Source: Vibrio ezurae NBRC 102218
Lineage (GTDB): Bacteria > Pseudomonadota > Gammaproteobacteria > Enterobacterales > Vibrionaceae
Assembly: GCF_000467185.1 (NCBI RefSeq)
Contig: NZ_BATM01000053.1
Span: 1-54,309, forward strand
Length of the DNA stretch: 54,309 nucleotides
Direction: 5' to 3'
Shown here in pieces: positions 19,507 to 27,975 of this stretch. Each line of letters opens with the position of its first letter. Position 1 is the stretch's first letter. Under the pieces are notes generated by a model. That model did no database searches, was not told the DNA's origin, and saw nothing but the letters and a program-made list of their open reading frames with translations. Position numbers and translations under genes: made by a program.

Positions 19507-20555
19507 TGGCCTTTTTTATCGCCAGCTCACCACACACTCAAAAGCGTCGCTCACTGTCGAATATGATGCTATTGGTTGCCATTTGTGCCATTCCCGGCAT
19601 TTTGGCACAAACCTACTTTTTTGGTTTTGGCACAATCATACAAGTGTTGTTTGCTATTTTAGTGGCATGGTCTTTCGAATCCATCGTGATGCTATTACGA
19701 GGGCGATCCCCTTTTAATGCATTACGTGACAACAGTGCGTTATTAACCGCATTGTTACTTGCCATCGCCATTCCTCCTTTATCCCCTTGGTGGATCACCG
19801 TTATCGGTCTATTTTTCGCCATTGTGATTGCAAAACACCTTTATGGTGGCATTGGGCAGAATTTATTTAACCCGGCTATGGTCGCCTATGTGGTTCTGCT
19901 GATCTCTTTCCCGGTGCAGATGACCAGTTGGGCAACGCCCGCGCAAATTTCATCGACTCCCGTTGGCGCAACGGATGCCCTGTCTCTGATATTCAGTGGT
20001 TTTAATATTGATGGCATGTCACTACAGCAGATACGCACTGGCGTTGACGGCATCACTATGGCAACCCCGCTAGATACCGTGAAAACCGGACTGGGACATG
20101 GTCAAACCTTATCTGAAATCACGAGTAGCCCTCTGTTTTCAGGTATTGCAGGGTTTGGTTGGGAATGGGTTAACATCATGTTCTTAATCGGTGGTTTAGC
20201 CATGATTAAGCTGCGCGTCATTCAATGGTATATCCCGGCAGGTGTATTAGCCGGTATGTTGGGAATGAGCCTAGTGCTGTTTATCATAGCGCCAGGAGCG
20301 CAGGGTTCTCCGCTGTTTCAACTCTTCTCTGGAGCGACTATGCTCGGCGCGTTTTTTATTGCCACCGACCCAGTCTCAGCGGCAACAACAGTGAAAGGTC
20401 GCCTGATCTTCGGCGCGCTTATTGGCGTACTGGTGATCATTATTCGCACCTTTGGTGGCTTCCCAGATGGCATCGCATTTGCGGTTATTATTGCCAATAT
20501 GTGTGTACCACTTATTGATTACTACACTAAACCAAGAACCTACGGTCACAAGTAA
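19506..20555 (+). CDS. rsxD: Electron transport complex subunit RsxD/RnfD
   Basis: A 349-aa membrane subunit with about ten helices. FMN is linked to a Thr in the SGAT-like segment of the family; the candidate here is [10 protein letters not shown]. It starts with GTG overlapping the rsxC stop (TAGTG). RsxD pairs with RsxG to move electrons across the membrane. Confidence 0.95.
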   Translation: MAFFIASSPHTQKRRSLSNMMLLVAICAIPGILAQTYFFGFGTIIQVLFAILVAWSFESIVMLLRGRSPFNALRDNSALLTALLLAIAIPPLSPWWITVIGLFFAIVIAKHLYGGIGQNLFNPAMVAYVVLLISFPVQMTSWATPAQISSTPVGATDALSLIFSGFNIDGMSLQQIRTGVDGITMATPLDTVKTGLGHGQTLSEITSSPLFSGIAGFGWEWVNIMFLIGGLAMIKLRVIQWYIPAGVLAGMLGMSLVLFIIAPGAQGSPLFQLFSGATMLGAFFIATDPVSAATTVKGRLIFGALIGVLVIIIRTFGGFPDGIAFAVIIANMCVPLIDYYTKPRTYGHK

Positions 20556-20559
20556 TATC

Positions 20560-21189
20560 ATGTTAAAAACCATACAAAGAAACGGTTTAATCCTCGCCAT
20601 GTTCGCTTGCATTACAACAGGCGTAGTGTCTATTACGCATCTATTGACCGAGGATACGATACAAGCACAGCAAATTGCGCAATTACAAGGGCAACTTAAT
20701 CAAGTTATCCCAACCAGCATGCACGACAATGAGCTCTACACTCATTGTCTAAACTTAAATGACCCAGCGCTGGGTACGCAAGACAACATGCCGGCTTATG
20801 TTGCAACACTCAATGGTGAGCCTACGGCGATCGCCATTGAGACAATTGCACCTGATGGCTATAACGGCGCAATCAAACTGCTGGTGGGTATCGACTTACA
20901 AGGTAAAGTGTTAGGTACTCGGGTTTTATCGCAAAATGAAACACCCGGATTGGGAGATAAAATTGATCTACGTGTGTCTGATTGGATACTGTCCTTTACC
21001 AATAAAGAGATTACAGCAGAAAATCACGACAGTTGGCACGTACGCAAAGACGGCGGTCAATTTGACCAGTTTACTGGTGCAACCATTACCCCGCGCGCCG
21101 TGGTAAAATCCGTCTACAAAACGGGCTTATACTTTTCTCAAAATCAGCAACAGATCTTGAACCACTCACCACAATGTGAGGTGAAATAA
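20560..21189 (+). CDS. rsxG: Electron transport complex subunit RsxG/RnfG
   Basis: A 209-aa protein with one N-terminal membrane helix (residues 8-28) and a periplasmic FMN-binding domain. FMN is covalently attached to the last Thr of TGATIT near the C-terminus. I chose the ATG at 20560, 4 nt after the rsxD stop; a longer in-frame ORF inside rsxD would add 36 unrelated residues. Its stop overlaps the rsxE start. Confidence 0.95.
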   Translation: MLKTIQRNGLILAMFACITTGVVSITHLLTEDTIQAQQIAQLQGQLNQVIPTSMHDNELYTHCLNLNDPALGTQDNMPAYVATLNGEPTAIAIETIAPDGYNGAIKLLVGIDLQGKVLGTRVLSQNETPGLGDKIDLRVSDWILSFTNKEITAENHDSWHVRKDGGQFDQFTGATITPRAVVKSVYKTGLYFSQNQQQILNHSPQCEVK

Positions 21190-21881
21190 TGTCAGAGAAA
21201 AAACAACTGTTAAAAAATGGACTGTGGGACAATAACCCTGCCCTAGTGCAACTGTTGGGTCTATGTCCGCTTTTGGCTGTGTCCGCCACCGTCACCAACG
21301 CCTTAGGTTTAGGTATTGCCACCTTGATGGTACTGGTCGGTTCAAATCTGACCATCTCTTTGATCCGTCATCACGTACCACAAGAAATCCGTTTACCTAT
21401 CTTCGTCATGATTATTGCGGCACTGGTCACCTGTGTGCAACTTCTCATAAATGCATACGCATACGGACTTTATCTATCGCTAGGCATTTTTATTCCGCTA
21501 ATTGTGACAAACTGCATCATTATTGGTCGCGCAGAAGCGTATGCTTCTAAAAATACCCCTTTGCTTGCCGTATTAGATGGACTTTGGATGGGGTTAGGTA
21601 TGACCGCTGTTTTGGTGGTACTTGGCGCGATGCGCGAAATCCTTGGCAATGGTACATTGTTTGATGGCGCCGATTTGTTGCTCGGAGAGTGGGCCAGCAT
21701 TTTACGAATCCAAATTTATCATGTAGACAGCAACTTCTTACTGGCTATGTTACCCCCAGGCGCCTTTATAGGTGTGGGCTTTCTGATCGCTGCCAAAAAC
21801 TGGATAGACAGTTATCAAGCTAAAAGAGCCCCAAAACAACAGAAGAAAGAAATTCAACGCGCTCGTGTTACTAACAATTAA
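21189..21881 (+). CDS. rsxE: Electron transport complex subunit RsxE/RnfE
   Basis: A 230-aa membrane subunit homologous to RsxA, with six helices. Conserved segments are [18 protein letters not shown] and [20 protein letters not shown], whose cysteines share the 2Fe-2S cluster with RsxA. The TAATG overlap with rsxG couples translation. nth follows after 20 nt. Confidence 0.95.
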   Translation: MSEKKQLLKNGLWDNNPALVQLLGLCPLLAVSATVTNALGLGIATLMVLVGSNLTISLIRHHVPQEIRLPIFVMIIAALVTCVQLLINAYAYGLYLSLGIFIPLIVTNCIIIGRAEAYASKNTPLLAVLDGLWMGLGMTAVLVVLGAMREILGNGTLFDGADLLLGEWASILRIQIYHVDSNFLLAMLPPGAFIGVGFLIAAKNWIDSYQAKRAPKQQKKEIQRARVTNN

Positions 21882-21901
21882 TTTTTATTTAAACGGACTC
21901 A

Positions 21902-22537
21902 ATGAACAAAGATAAACGTCGACTCATATTAGAAAAGCTACGTGAGGAAAACCCTCACCCAGAAACTGAGCTAAATTGGAGCTCCCCTTTTGAGCTATTA
22001 ATTGCCGTTTTGCTCTCAGCTCAAGCCACCGATGTCAGCGTCAATAAGGCAACGGATAAGCTGTTTCCCGTTGCCAATACCCCGCAAGCGCTGTTTGATC
22101 TTGGGGTTGATGAACTGAAACAATACATAAAAACCATTGGTCTGTTTAACTCAAAAGCAGAAAACACCATCAAGACCTGCAAAATATTGCTAGAGAAACA
22201 TAATGGTGAAGTCCCTGAAAACCGTGAAGCCTTAGAAGCGCTACCCGGTGTAGGGCGTAAAACAGCCAATGTGGTACTCAATACGGCCTTTGGCTGGCCA
22301 ACCATTGCGGTAGACACACATATTTATCGTGTTTCCAACCGAACTAAGTTTGCCATGGGCAAAACCGTTGACGATGTTGAACAAAAACTGCTTAAAGTCG
22401 TCCCTAAAGAATTTAAACTCGATGTCCATCACTGGCTCATTTTACATGGTCGCTACACCTGTGTTGCCCGTAAGCCACGCTGCGGTAGTTGTATCATTGA
22501 AGATCTATGTGAGTTTAAAGATAAAGTCATAGATTAG
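21902..22537 (+). CDS. nth: Endonuclease III (Nth)
   Basis: A 211-aa DNA glycosylase/AP lyase that removes oxidised pyrimidines. The helix-hairpin-helix [13 protein letters not shown] carries the catalytic Lys, the catalytic Asp is in AVDTHIYRV, and the C-terminal 4Fe-4S loop has four cysteines with C-x6-C-x2-C-x5-C spacing. It sits at the end of the rsx operon, as in many gamma-proteobacteria. Confidence 0.96.
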   Translation: MNKDKRRLILEKLREENPHPETELNWSSPFELLIAVLLSAQATDVSVNKATDKLFPVANTPQALFDLGVDELKQYIKTIGLFNSKAENTIKTCKILLEKHNGEVPENREALEALPGVGRKTANVVLNTAFGWPTIAVDTHIYRVSNRTKFAMGKTVDDVEQKLLKVVPKEFKLDVHHWLILHGRYTCVARKPRCGSCIIEDLCEFKDKVID

Positions 22538-22581
22538 AGCCATTTTCAACAACTCAAAATAACAATAACGAAGGAAACAAT

Positions 22582-22998
22582 ATGTCTCAAGGTCGCGTAT
22601 TACACACCATGCTTCGCGTGGGTGATTTAGACAAATCTATCGAATTCTATACCAAAGTGATGGGTATGGAAGTACTGCGTAAAAACGAAAATAAAGAGTA
22701 CCAATACACGCTAGCCTTTGTTGGCTTTGGTGATGAATCTCAAGGGGCTGTGATTGAACTGACCTATAACTGGGGTACGACTCAATACGATCTCGGTGAC
22801 GCCTTTGGTCACGTTGCAATTGGTTATGAAGATATCTACGCCACTTGCGACGCAATTAAAGCCGCTGGCGGCAACGTCACTCGCGAACCGGGTCCTGTAA
22901 AAGGCGGTTCTACACACATCGCTTTTGTTACCGACCCAGATGGTTATAAGATTGAGCTTATTCAACGCGCGAATGCCTCTGCGGGTTTAAACGGATAA
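22582..22998 (+). CDS. gloA: Lactoylglutathione lyase (glyoxalase I)
   Basis: A 138-aa metalloenzyme that isomerises the methylglyoxal-glutathione adduct to S-lactoylglutathione. It has two beta-alpha-beta-beta-beta modules and the metal ligands His5 (LHTMLRV), Glu56 (VIELTYN), His74 (FGHVAIG) and a C-terminal Glu (KIELIQR). The ATG has GAAGGAAAC upstream. A terminator follows. Confidence 0.95.
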   Translation: MSQGRVLHTMLRVGDLDKSIEFYTKVMGMEVLRKNENKEYQYTLAFVGFGDESQGAVIELTYNWGTTQYDLGDAFGHVAIGYEDIYATCDAIKAAGGNVTREPGPVKGGSTHIAFVTDPDGYKIELIQRANASAGLNG

Positions 22999-23022
22999 CC
23001 CCCTAATACCCTTACTAATATT

Positions 23023-23057
23023 AAGGTGATAGATAATTGATAACTATCACCTTTTTT
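23023..23057 (+). terminator. Terminator after gloA
   Basis: AAGGTGATAG pairs with CTATCACCTT over an 11-nt loop and is followed by T6. Confidence 0.85.
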
Positions 23058-23244
23058 CTTCTCTATCCTTATACTTGCCTTAAAACACTCCTAAGATCAC
23101 TGACTTTTCATACAAATACTGACTAACTATTCGCCGCCTCACTTTGGCTTTTTCATGTTACCTGTTCGCTAAATACATGTTTAGGTTTAGAAAAAGTTGT
23201 GAATCTGTAATAATGCCCCTCCTTATTTATATGTTTAACGTGTT

Positions 23245-23889
23245 ATGACTATAGAAAATGAAGCTTTGACGCTAAAAAAACGGTTCAGGGGCTATTTCCC
23301 TGTGGTTATTGATGTGGAAACGGCGGGATTTAATTGCAAAACTGATGCCCTGCTGGAAATTTGTGCAGTCACTCTGGCGATGGATGAAAATGGAGATTTG
23401 CACCCTGCAAGCACTCTTCACTTTCAAGTAGAGCCTTTTGAAGGCGCGAATTTAGAAAAAGAAGCGCTCGATTTTATCGGCATGCCAGATCCTTTTAGCC
23501 CGCTACGTGGTGCTATCCCTGAATCAGAAGCACTCAAAGAAATCTATAAATTAGTACGTAAAGAACAAAAACAAGCCGAATGTAGCCGTGCCATTATTGT
23601 GGCGCACAATGCGGCTTTTGATCATGGTTTTGTCTCTCAGGCTAGCGAGCGCTCTAAGTTAAAGCGAGTACCGTTTCATCCATTTGCAACCTTTGATACC
23701 GCAACCTTAAGTGGTCTTGCTTTTGGGCAAACGGTATTGGCAAAAGCGTGTAAGACAGCACAAATAGAGTTTGATAATAAAGAAGCGCATTCCGCACTTT
23801 ACGATACCCAAAAAACCGCTGAATTATTTTGTAAGATTGTCAATAAATGGAAAGCACTAGGCGGCTGGCCATTGATTGAACAAGACTAA
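23245..23889 (+). CDS. rnt: Ribonuclease T
   Basis: A 214-aa DEDDh 3'-5' exoribonuclease that trims tRNA and other stable RNA ends. The exonuclease motifs are visible: Exo [10 protein letters not shown], Exo [11 protein letters not shown] and Exo [19 protein letters not shown] with the catalytic His and Asp. Length and layout match E. coli RNase T. The next gene begins 33 nt downstream, so they may be co-transcribed. Confidence 0.95.
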   Translation: MTIENEALTLKKRFRGYFPVVIDVETAGFNCKTDALLEICAVTLAMDENGDLHPASTLHFQVEPFEGANLEKEALDFIGMPDPFSPLRGAIPESEALKEIYKLVRKEQKQAECSRAIIVAHNAAFDHGFVSQASERSKLKRVPFHPFATFDTATLSGLAFGQTVLAKACKTAQIEFDNKEAHSALYDTQKTAELFCKIVNKWKALGGWPLIEQD

Positions 23890-23922
23890 ACACATAACCC
23901 TAAAAGAGCTTCGAGAAGAATA

Positions 23923-25248
23923 ATGAATCCCATAATTATATCCGTTTGCATCATGCTATTGCTGGCATTGATGCGCGTTAACGTGGTCGTTGCGTTAACA
24001 TTCAGTGCCATCGTTGGCGGACTTACCGCTGGAATGAGCATTAATGACACCATCAGTGCCTTTGAAGGCGGCCTTGGTGGCGGTGCCACAATTGCATTGA
24101 GTTATGCCATGCTGGGTACGTTTGCCGTGGCTATCTCTAAATCAGGCATTACTGATTTACTGGCACAAAGTGCAATTAAGAGAATCAATGGTCAAAAAAA
24201 TGACTCAGCTTCTACCGCTCTAAAATATGGCGTATTGGCGACACTGGTTTTAATTACCATGTCTTCGCAAAACGTTATCCCTGTACACATCGCGTTTATC
24301 CCAATTCTTATTCCACCTTTGCTCGCGGTGTTTGCCAAACTAAAACTGGATCGTCGCATGATTGCCTGTGTGCTCACGTTTGGCCTTGTGACGCCATATA
24401 TGGTGCTGCCAATTGGTTTCGGCGGTATTTTCCTCAACAATATCTTGTTGAAGAATTTAAGAGACAACGGTCTACAAAACATTAGCGCCGCAGACGTGCC
24501 AATGGCGATGCTGTTCCCCGCTCTAGGAATGGTTACCGGTTTGCTTATTGCTATTTTTGTTAGTTATCGCAAGCCAAGAACCTACCAAGAAACTGAAATC
24601 ACACATGTGGATTCAGAGCCGAGTCACATCAATAAGAAACACATTTTAGTCGCTGTAGTCGGCATCATTGCCGCACTTTCGGTTCAGCTCTACACCGGCT
24701 CTATGATCATCGGTGCCTTGGCTGGTTTCATGGTATTCACCTTTGGTGGTGTTATCGCTTGGAAAGAAACACACGATGTATTTACCCGTGGTGTACACAT
24801 GATGGCGATGATTGGCTTTATCATGATTGCAGCCGCTGGATTTGCAGCGGTAATGAAAGCAACCGGTGGCGTAGAAACGCTAGTACAAGCCCTTTCGACC
24901 TCTATTGGTGACAACAAACCTCTTGCTGCATTGCTGATGCTAGTCGTAGGTCTACTTGTGACGATGGGTATTGGTTCTTCTTTCTCGACGATCCCTATCA
25001 TCGCAACGATTTATGTTCCATTGGCACTGGCATTTGGTTTCTCGCCAATGGCGGTAGTTGCACTGGTCGGTACAGCAGCGGCACTAGGTGATGCTGGCTC
25101 TCCAGCGTCAGACTCCACTTTAGGTCCAACGTCTGGCCTTAATGCCGATGGTCAACACGAACATATTTGGCAAACGGTTGTCCCTACGTTTATCCACTAC
25201 AACATCCCTCTCATCATCTTCGGCTGGATCGCGGCTATGGTGCTTTAG
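23923..25248 (+). CDS. NhaC/YuiF-like Na+/H+ antiporter family protein
   Basis: A 441-aa inner-membrane protein with about eleven helices and paired inverted halves. It matches the Na+/H+ antiporter (YuiF/NhaC-like) family, with Gly-rich segments [16 protein letters not shown] near residue 45 and [21 protein letters not shown] near residue 385. The substrate is not settled: related transporters may carry amino acids. It follows rnt closely and ends in a strong terminator. Confidence 0.75.
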   Translation: MNPIIISVCIMLLLALMRVNVVVALTFSAIVGGLTAGMSINDTISAFEGGLGGGATIALSYAMLGTFAVAISKSGITDLLAQSAIKRINGQKNDSASTALKYGVLATLVLITMSSQNVIPVHIAFIPILIPPLLAVFAKLKLDRRMIACVLTFGLVTPYMVLPIGFGGIFLNNILLKNLRDNGLQNISAADVPMAMLFPALGMVTGLLIAIFVSYRKPRTYQETEITHVDSEPSHINKKHILVAVVGIIAALSVQLYTGSMIIGALAGFMVFTFGGVIAWKETHDVFTRGVHMMAMIGFIMIAAAGFAAVMKATGGVETLVQALSTSIGDNKPLAALLMLVVGLLVTMGIGSSFSTIPIIATIYVPLALAFGFSPMAVVALVGTAAALGDAGSPASDSTLGPTSGLNADGQHEHIWQTVVPTFIHYNIPLIIFGWIAAMVL

Positions 25249-25274
25249 GGTCGGTTGAATAACACTAGATAAAC

Positions 25275-25302
25275 AAAAGGCTTCCAATCGGAAGCCTTTT
25301 TT
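25275..25302. terminator. Bidirectional terminator between antiporter gene and grxD
   Basis: AAAAGGCTTCC pairs with GGAAGCCTTTT across a 4-nt loop, with A and T runs on the two sides, serving two converging genes. Confidence 0.9.
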
Positions 25303-25364
25303 AATGCAGAAGTGGCAATGTTAAGCGACAACGTTAGTAGTAGCGGTGAACACTTTACAAATTG

Positions 25365-25694
25365 TTATTCGCCAGCTGCGCGCTCAGCCGCTTCTTTAAT
25401 AAGCGGTTGCAATTCACCCTTTTGGAACATCTCGATGATAATGTCACAACCACCGATCAGCTCACCTTCAATCCATAGTTGTGGAAATGTAGGCCACTGT
25501 GCGTAAGCAGGAAGCTCTGCGCGGATATCTGGATTTTGTAGAATATCAACGTAAGCAAACTTCTCACCACATGCCATCAAAGCTTGAGACGCTTGTGAAG
25601 AAAACCCACAGCTTGGTAGCTTAGGTGAACCCTTCATGTACAGAAGAATAGTGTTTTGTTCGATTTGCTGTTTAATTTTGTCTAGGGTTTCCAT
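25365..25694 (-). CDS. grxD: Monothiol glutaredoxin (Grx4/GrxD)
   Basis: A 109-aa monothiol glutaredoxin with the CGFS active site (PKLPSCGFSSQA) that binds and transfers 2Fe-2S clusters with BolA-type partners. The glutathione-binding WPTFPQLW and GGCD segments are present. Nearly the same length as the E. coli protein. Confidence 0.95.
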   Translation of the reverse strand: METLDKIKQQIEQNTILLYMKGSPKLPSCGFSSQASQALMACGEKFAYVDILQNPDIRAELPAYAQWPTFPQLWIEGELIGGCDIIIEMFQKGELQPLIKEAAERAAGE

Positions 25695-26059
25695 TAAGGA
25701 CCTCTGAATCCGTGTGCTCTTTGATAATATCCGGCTATTTTACCTTACTAGCTTAGAATAAAAACCATAAACTCTATAAGGTTATTGTTACGCATTTGAA
25801 CCGATCTTGTTGCGTTGTTTACATAGTATACCAATTGATACATAAATTAAATTATACATACTTTGCCTTATCGCACGAAAACTACACCTCGTAACGCCCC
25901 ATTCTCACTCGTCTCACCCAATATCAAACTCAAATCAAGAAATCACTAAATTTCATAATTTTGCAACCTGACCTTTCAATAATATAAAAAATTGTTAGAA
26001 TGCAAATCAATTAACACTGTGATTGTTGCTAAAAACGATACTGTTATAGGTATTGAGTC

Positions 26060-26221
26060 ATACCAATCACACTAAGTAAGTGATCAGAAATAGCGTAGGA
26101 AAAATGCTCGAGAGCAAGGCTGAATTTTTCGATAAGTAGTTATTCTATAATCAAAAATTCTAACGTCGTTATCGAGTATTTTAACAAGCTAGAATGACCA
26201 GTTATTTAGTACGATTGGTAT
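26060..26221. repeat. 162-bp palindromic MITE-like repeat
   Basis: The segment begins ATACCAATC and ends GATTGGTAT. The inner arms also pair for most of the length: AAAATGCTCGAGAGC against the complement of GTTATCGAGTATTTT, and GAATTTTT against AAAAATTC around the centre at about 26140. It thus forms one long imperfect hairpin with no coding capacity. A partial copy is at 15690-15723. The surrounding gap 25695-26301 holds nothing else recognised beyond presumed grxD and sodB promoters. Confidence 0.75.
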
Positions 26222-26301
26222 CAGCACTCTTGTGACTCAACACCGACTCTTACTCAACGGAAAGCTTAGGGCTTAGCCCCAATAAATGGAGAACCGAGCA
26301 A

Positions 26302-26886
26302 ATGGCATTTGAATTACCAGCTCTTCCTTACGCAAAAGATGCACTAGAACCACATATCTCAGCTGAGACTCTAGATTTTCACCACGGCAAGCACCACAAC
26401 ACTTACGTTGTAAAGCTAAATGGCCTAATTCCTGGTACTGAGTTTGAAGGCAAAACCCTAGAAGAGATCGTTAAAACTTCTACTGGTGGCGTATTCAACA
26501 ACGCAGCTCAAATTTGGAACCACACTTTCTACTGGCACTGTCTAGCGCCTAAAGCAGGTGGCGAACCAACAGGTGCAGTTGCTGAGGCTATCAACGCGGC
26601 ATTTGGTTCTTTCGAAGAATTCAAAGCAAAATTCACTGATTCTGCAATCAACAACTTCGGTTCTTCTTGGACTTGGCTTGTTAAAAACGCAGACGGTTCA
26701 CTTGCAATCGTTAACACGTCAAACGCAGCGACTCCGCTAACTGAAGCAGGTGTAACGCCACTTCTGACTGTTGACCTTTGGGAACACGCTTACTACATCG
26801 ATTACCGCAACGTGCGTCCAGAATACATGAATGGTTTCTGGGCACTTGTAAACTGGGATTTCGTAGCAGAAAACCTAGCAAAATAA
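26302..26886 (+). CDS. sodB: Superoxide dismutase [Fe]
   Basis: A 194-aa cytosolic iron superoxide dismutase. Metal ligands are visible: His in [13 protein letters not shown], His in QIWNHTFYW, and Asp and His in [20 protein letters not shown] and the [10 protein letters not shown] segment are typical of the iron type. Length equals the usual SodB. A terminator follows. Confidence 0.96.
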   Translation: MAFELPALPYAKDALEPHISAETLDFHHGKHHNTYVVKLNGLIPGTEFEGKTLEEIVKTSTGGVFNNAAQIWNHTFYWHCLAPKAGGEPTGAVAEAINAAFGSFEEFKAKFTDSAINNFGSSWTWLVKNADGSLAIVNTSNAATPLTEAGVTPLLTVDLWEHAYYIDYRNVRPEYMNGFWALVNWDFVAENLAK

Positions 26887-26904
26887 TGCGTTAATAATCA
26901 AACA

Positions 26905-26937
26905 AATAGGCTGCCTTTTAGGTGGCCTATTTTTTTA
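26905..26937 (+). terminator. Terminator after sodB
   Basis: AATAGGC pairs with GCCTATT, with an inner GCCT/AGGT helix, and is followed by T7. Confidence 0.85.
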
Positions 26938-27210
26938 ACTATAAACATCACCTCAGCATTAATCAGCGCATAGCTCGATTGAGATAGCGTTAATTGTGAT
27001 GTCTTTCTATTTCTCTTCGCTCAATATGTGATCTACCCCTTACTTCAAATAATTGCCTGCCACAATTACAATGAACCCTCACATTGATGGTTTTTTAAGC
27101 ACTATATTGAATAAATAACTGATTGATAAACGTAACTCGAATACCTGCATTAACCACTATCAATACAGTTAGATGAGCGATCTATTTAAAAATCGGGGGG
27201 AAGTTAATAT

Positions 27211-27888
27211 ATGGTTATTCGTAATTCAGTGGTGCTGATCACCTCAGCTGGAACCATATTAGGTAAAACACTTGCCCTGCACTTCGCCTCATTAGGTGCC
27301 AAAGTGGTGATCACCGATAAACGAGCATCACGCCTCAAAGATACCTACCGAGATTGCCTAGCCGCTGGGTTTAATGTGTGTACTTACGCGCTACCTGATG
27401 ACTCTCAAGAGCATGTCGATAGTCTGTTTTACTATATAGAAACCTATTACAACCAAGGGGTGGATATATTGATCAACAATTGGCAAAACCCTCCACTTCC
27501 CACTTTAGTCAGCACAGCCCCTGCTGAGGAGTTCAGTGCTCAGTTCTCGAATATAGTTCAATCACTATTTAGTTGTGGTCATGCTTGTGCTGAGCAAATG
27601 CGTAGAAACGATAAACAAGGTGTCATCATTAATATTCTGACCAATGACAGCGCCCAAATGATACTGGGTACAGAAAGCACCTGCTCTATGGTCAGTGGGT
27701 TAACCAAAAGCTGGGCTAAGGAGCTGAATCCGTTTGATATTCGCGTAGGCGCCATTTTGCCTAGCGTACACCATTGTTCGTACGACGATTACCAACACAG
27801 TTTTGCCAATATCCGTCAAGATGTGATCCGAAATACCGAATATATTGTCTCAAATGACTCGTTTAATGGGCGGGTTATGTCTTGGTAA
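27211..27888 (+). CDS. Degenerate short-chain dehydrogenase/reductase-family protein
   Basis: A 225-aa Rossmann-fold protein of the SDR family, recognisable by its overall layout and by GLTKSWAKELNPFDIRV, the helix after the active site. Key residues are missing. The TGxxxGxG cofactor loop is TSAGTILG (only the last Gly kept), and the YxxxK catalytic pair is replaced by ESTCS. It is intact with a good GGGGGGAAG ribosome site, so it is likely a functional non-enzymatic or atypical SDR rather than a pseudogene. The function is unknown. The 27-nt-scale gap upstream (26938-27210) holds nothing else recognised. Confidence 0.65.
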   Translation: MVIRNSVVLITSAGTILGKTLALHFASLGAKVVITDKRASRLKDTYRDCLAAGFNVCTYALPDDSQEHVDSLFYYIETYYNQGVDILINNWQNPPLPTLVSTAPAEEFSAQFSNIVQSLFSCGHACAEQMRRNDKQGVIINILTNDSAQMILGTESTCSMVSGLTKSWAKELNPFDIRVGAILPSVHHCSYDDYQHSFANIRQDVIRNTEYIVSNDSFNGRVMSW

Positions 27889-27895
27889 ATATACA

Positions 27896-27927
27896 AAAAC
27901 CCCAGAGCAAGTAAGCGCTGGGGTTTT
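27896..27927. terminator. Bidirectional terminator between SDR gene and adhE
   Basis: AAAACCCCAG pairs with CTGGGGTTTT, with T runs on both strands. A second hairpin at 27938-27960 (GTGGGCTTA / TAAGCCCAC) follows the adhE stop but has no T run. Confidence 0.85.
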
Positions 27928-27975
27928 ATTTTCCGTCGTGGGCTTATTGTCTAAGCCCACGGTTCAAGAATCGAA

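Noticed and set aside
27938..27960. Hairpin after adhE as its terminator
   Set aside because: It lacks a T run on the adhE strand; the next hairpin (27896-27927) has one and is the better candidate.
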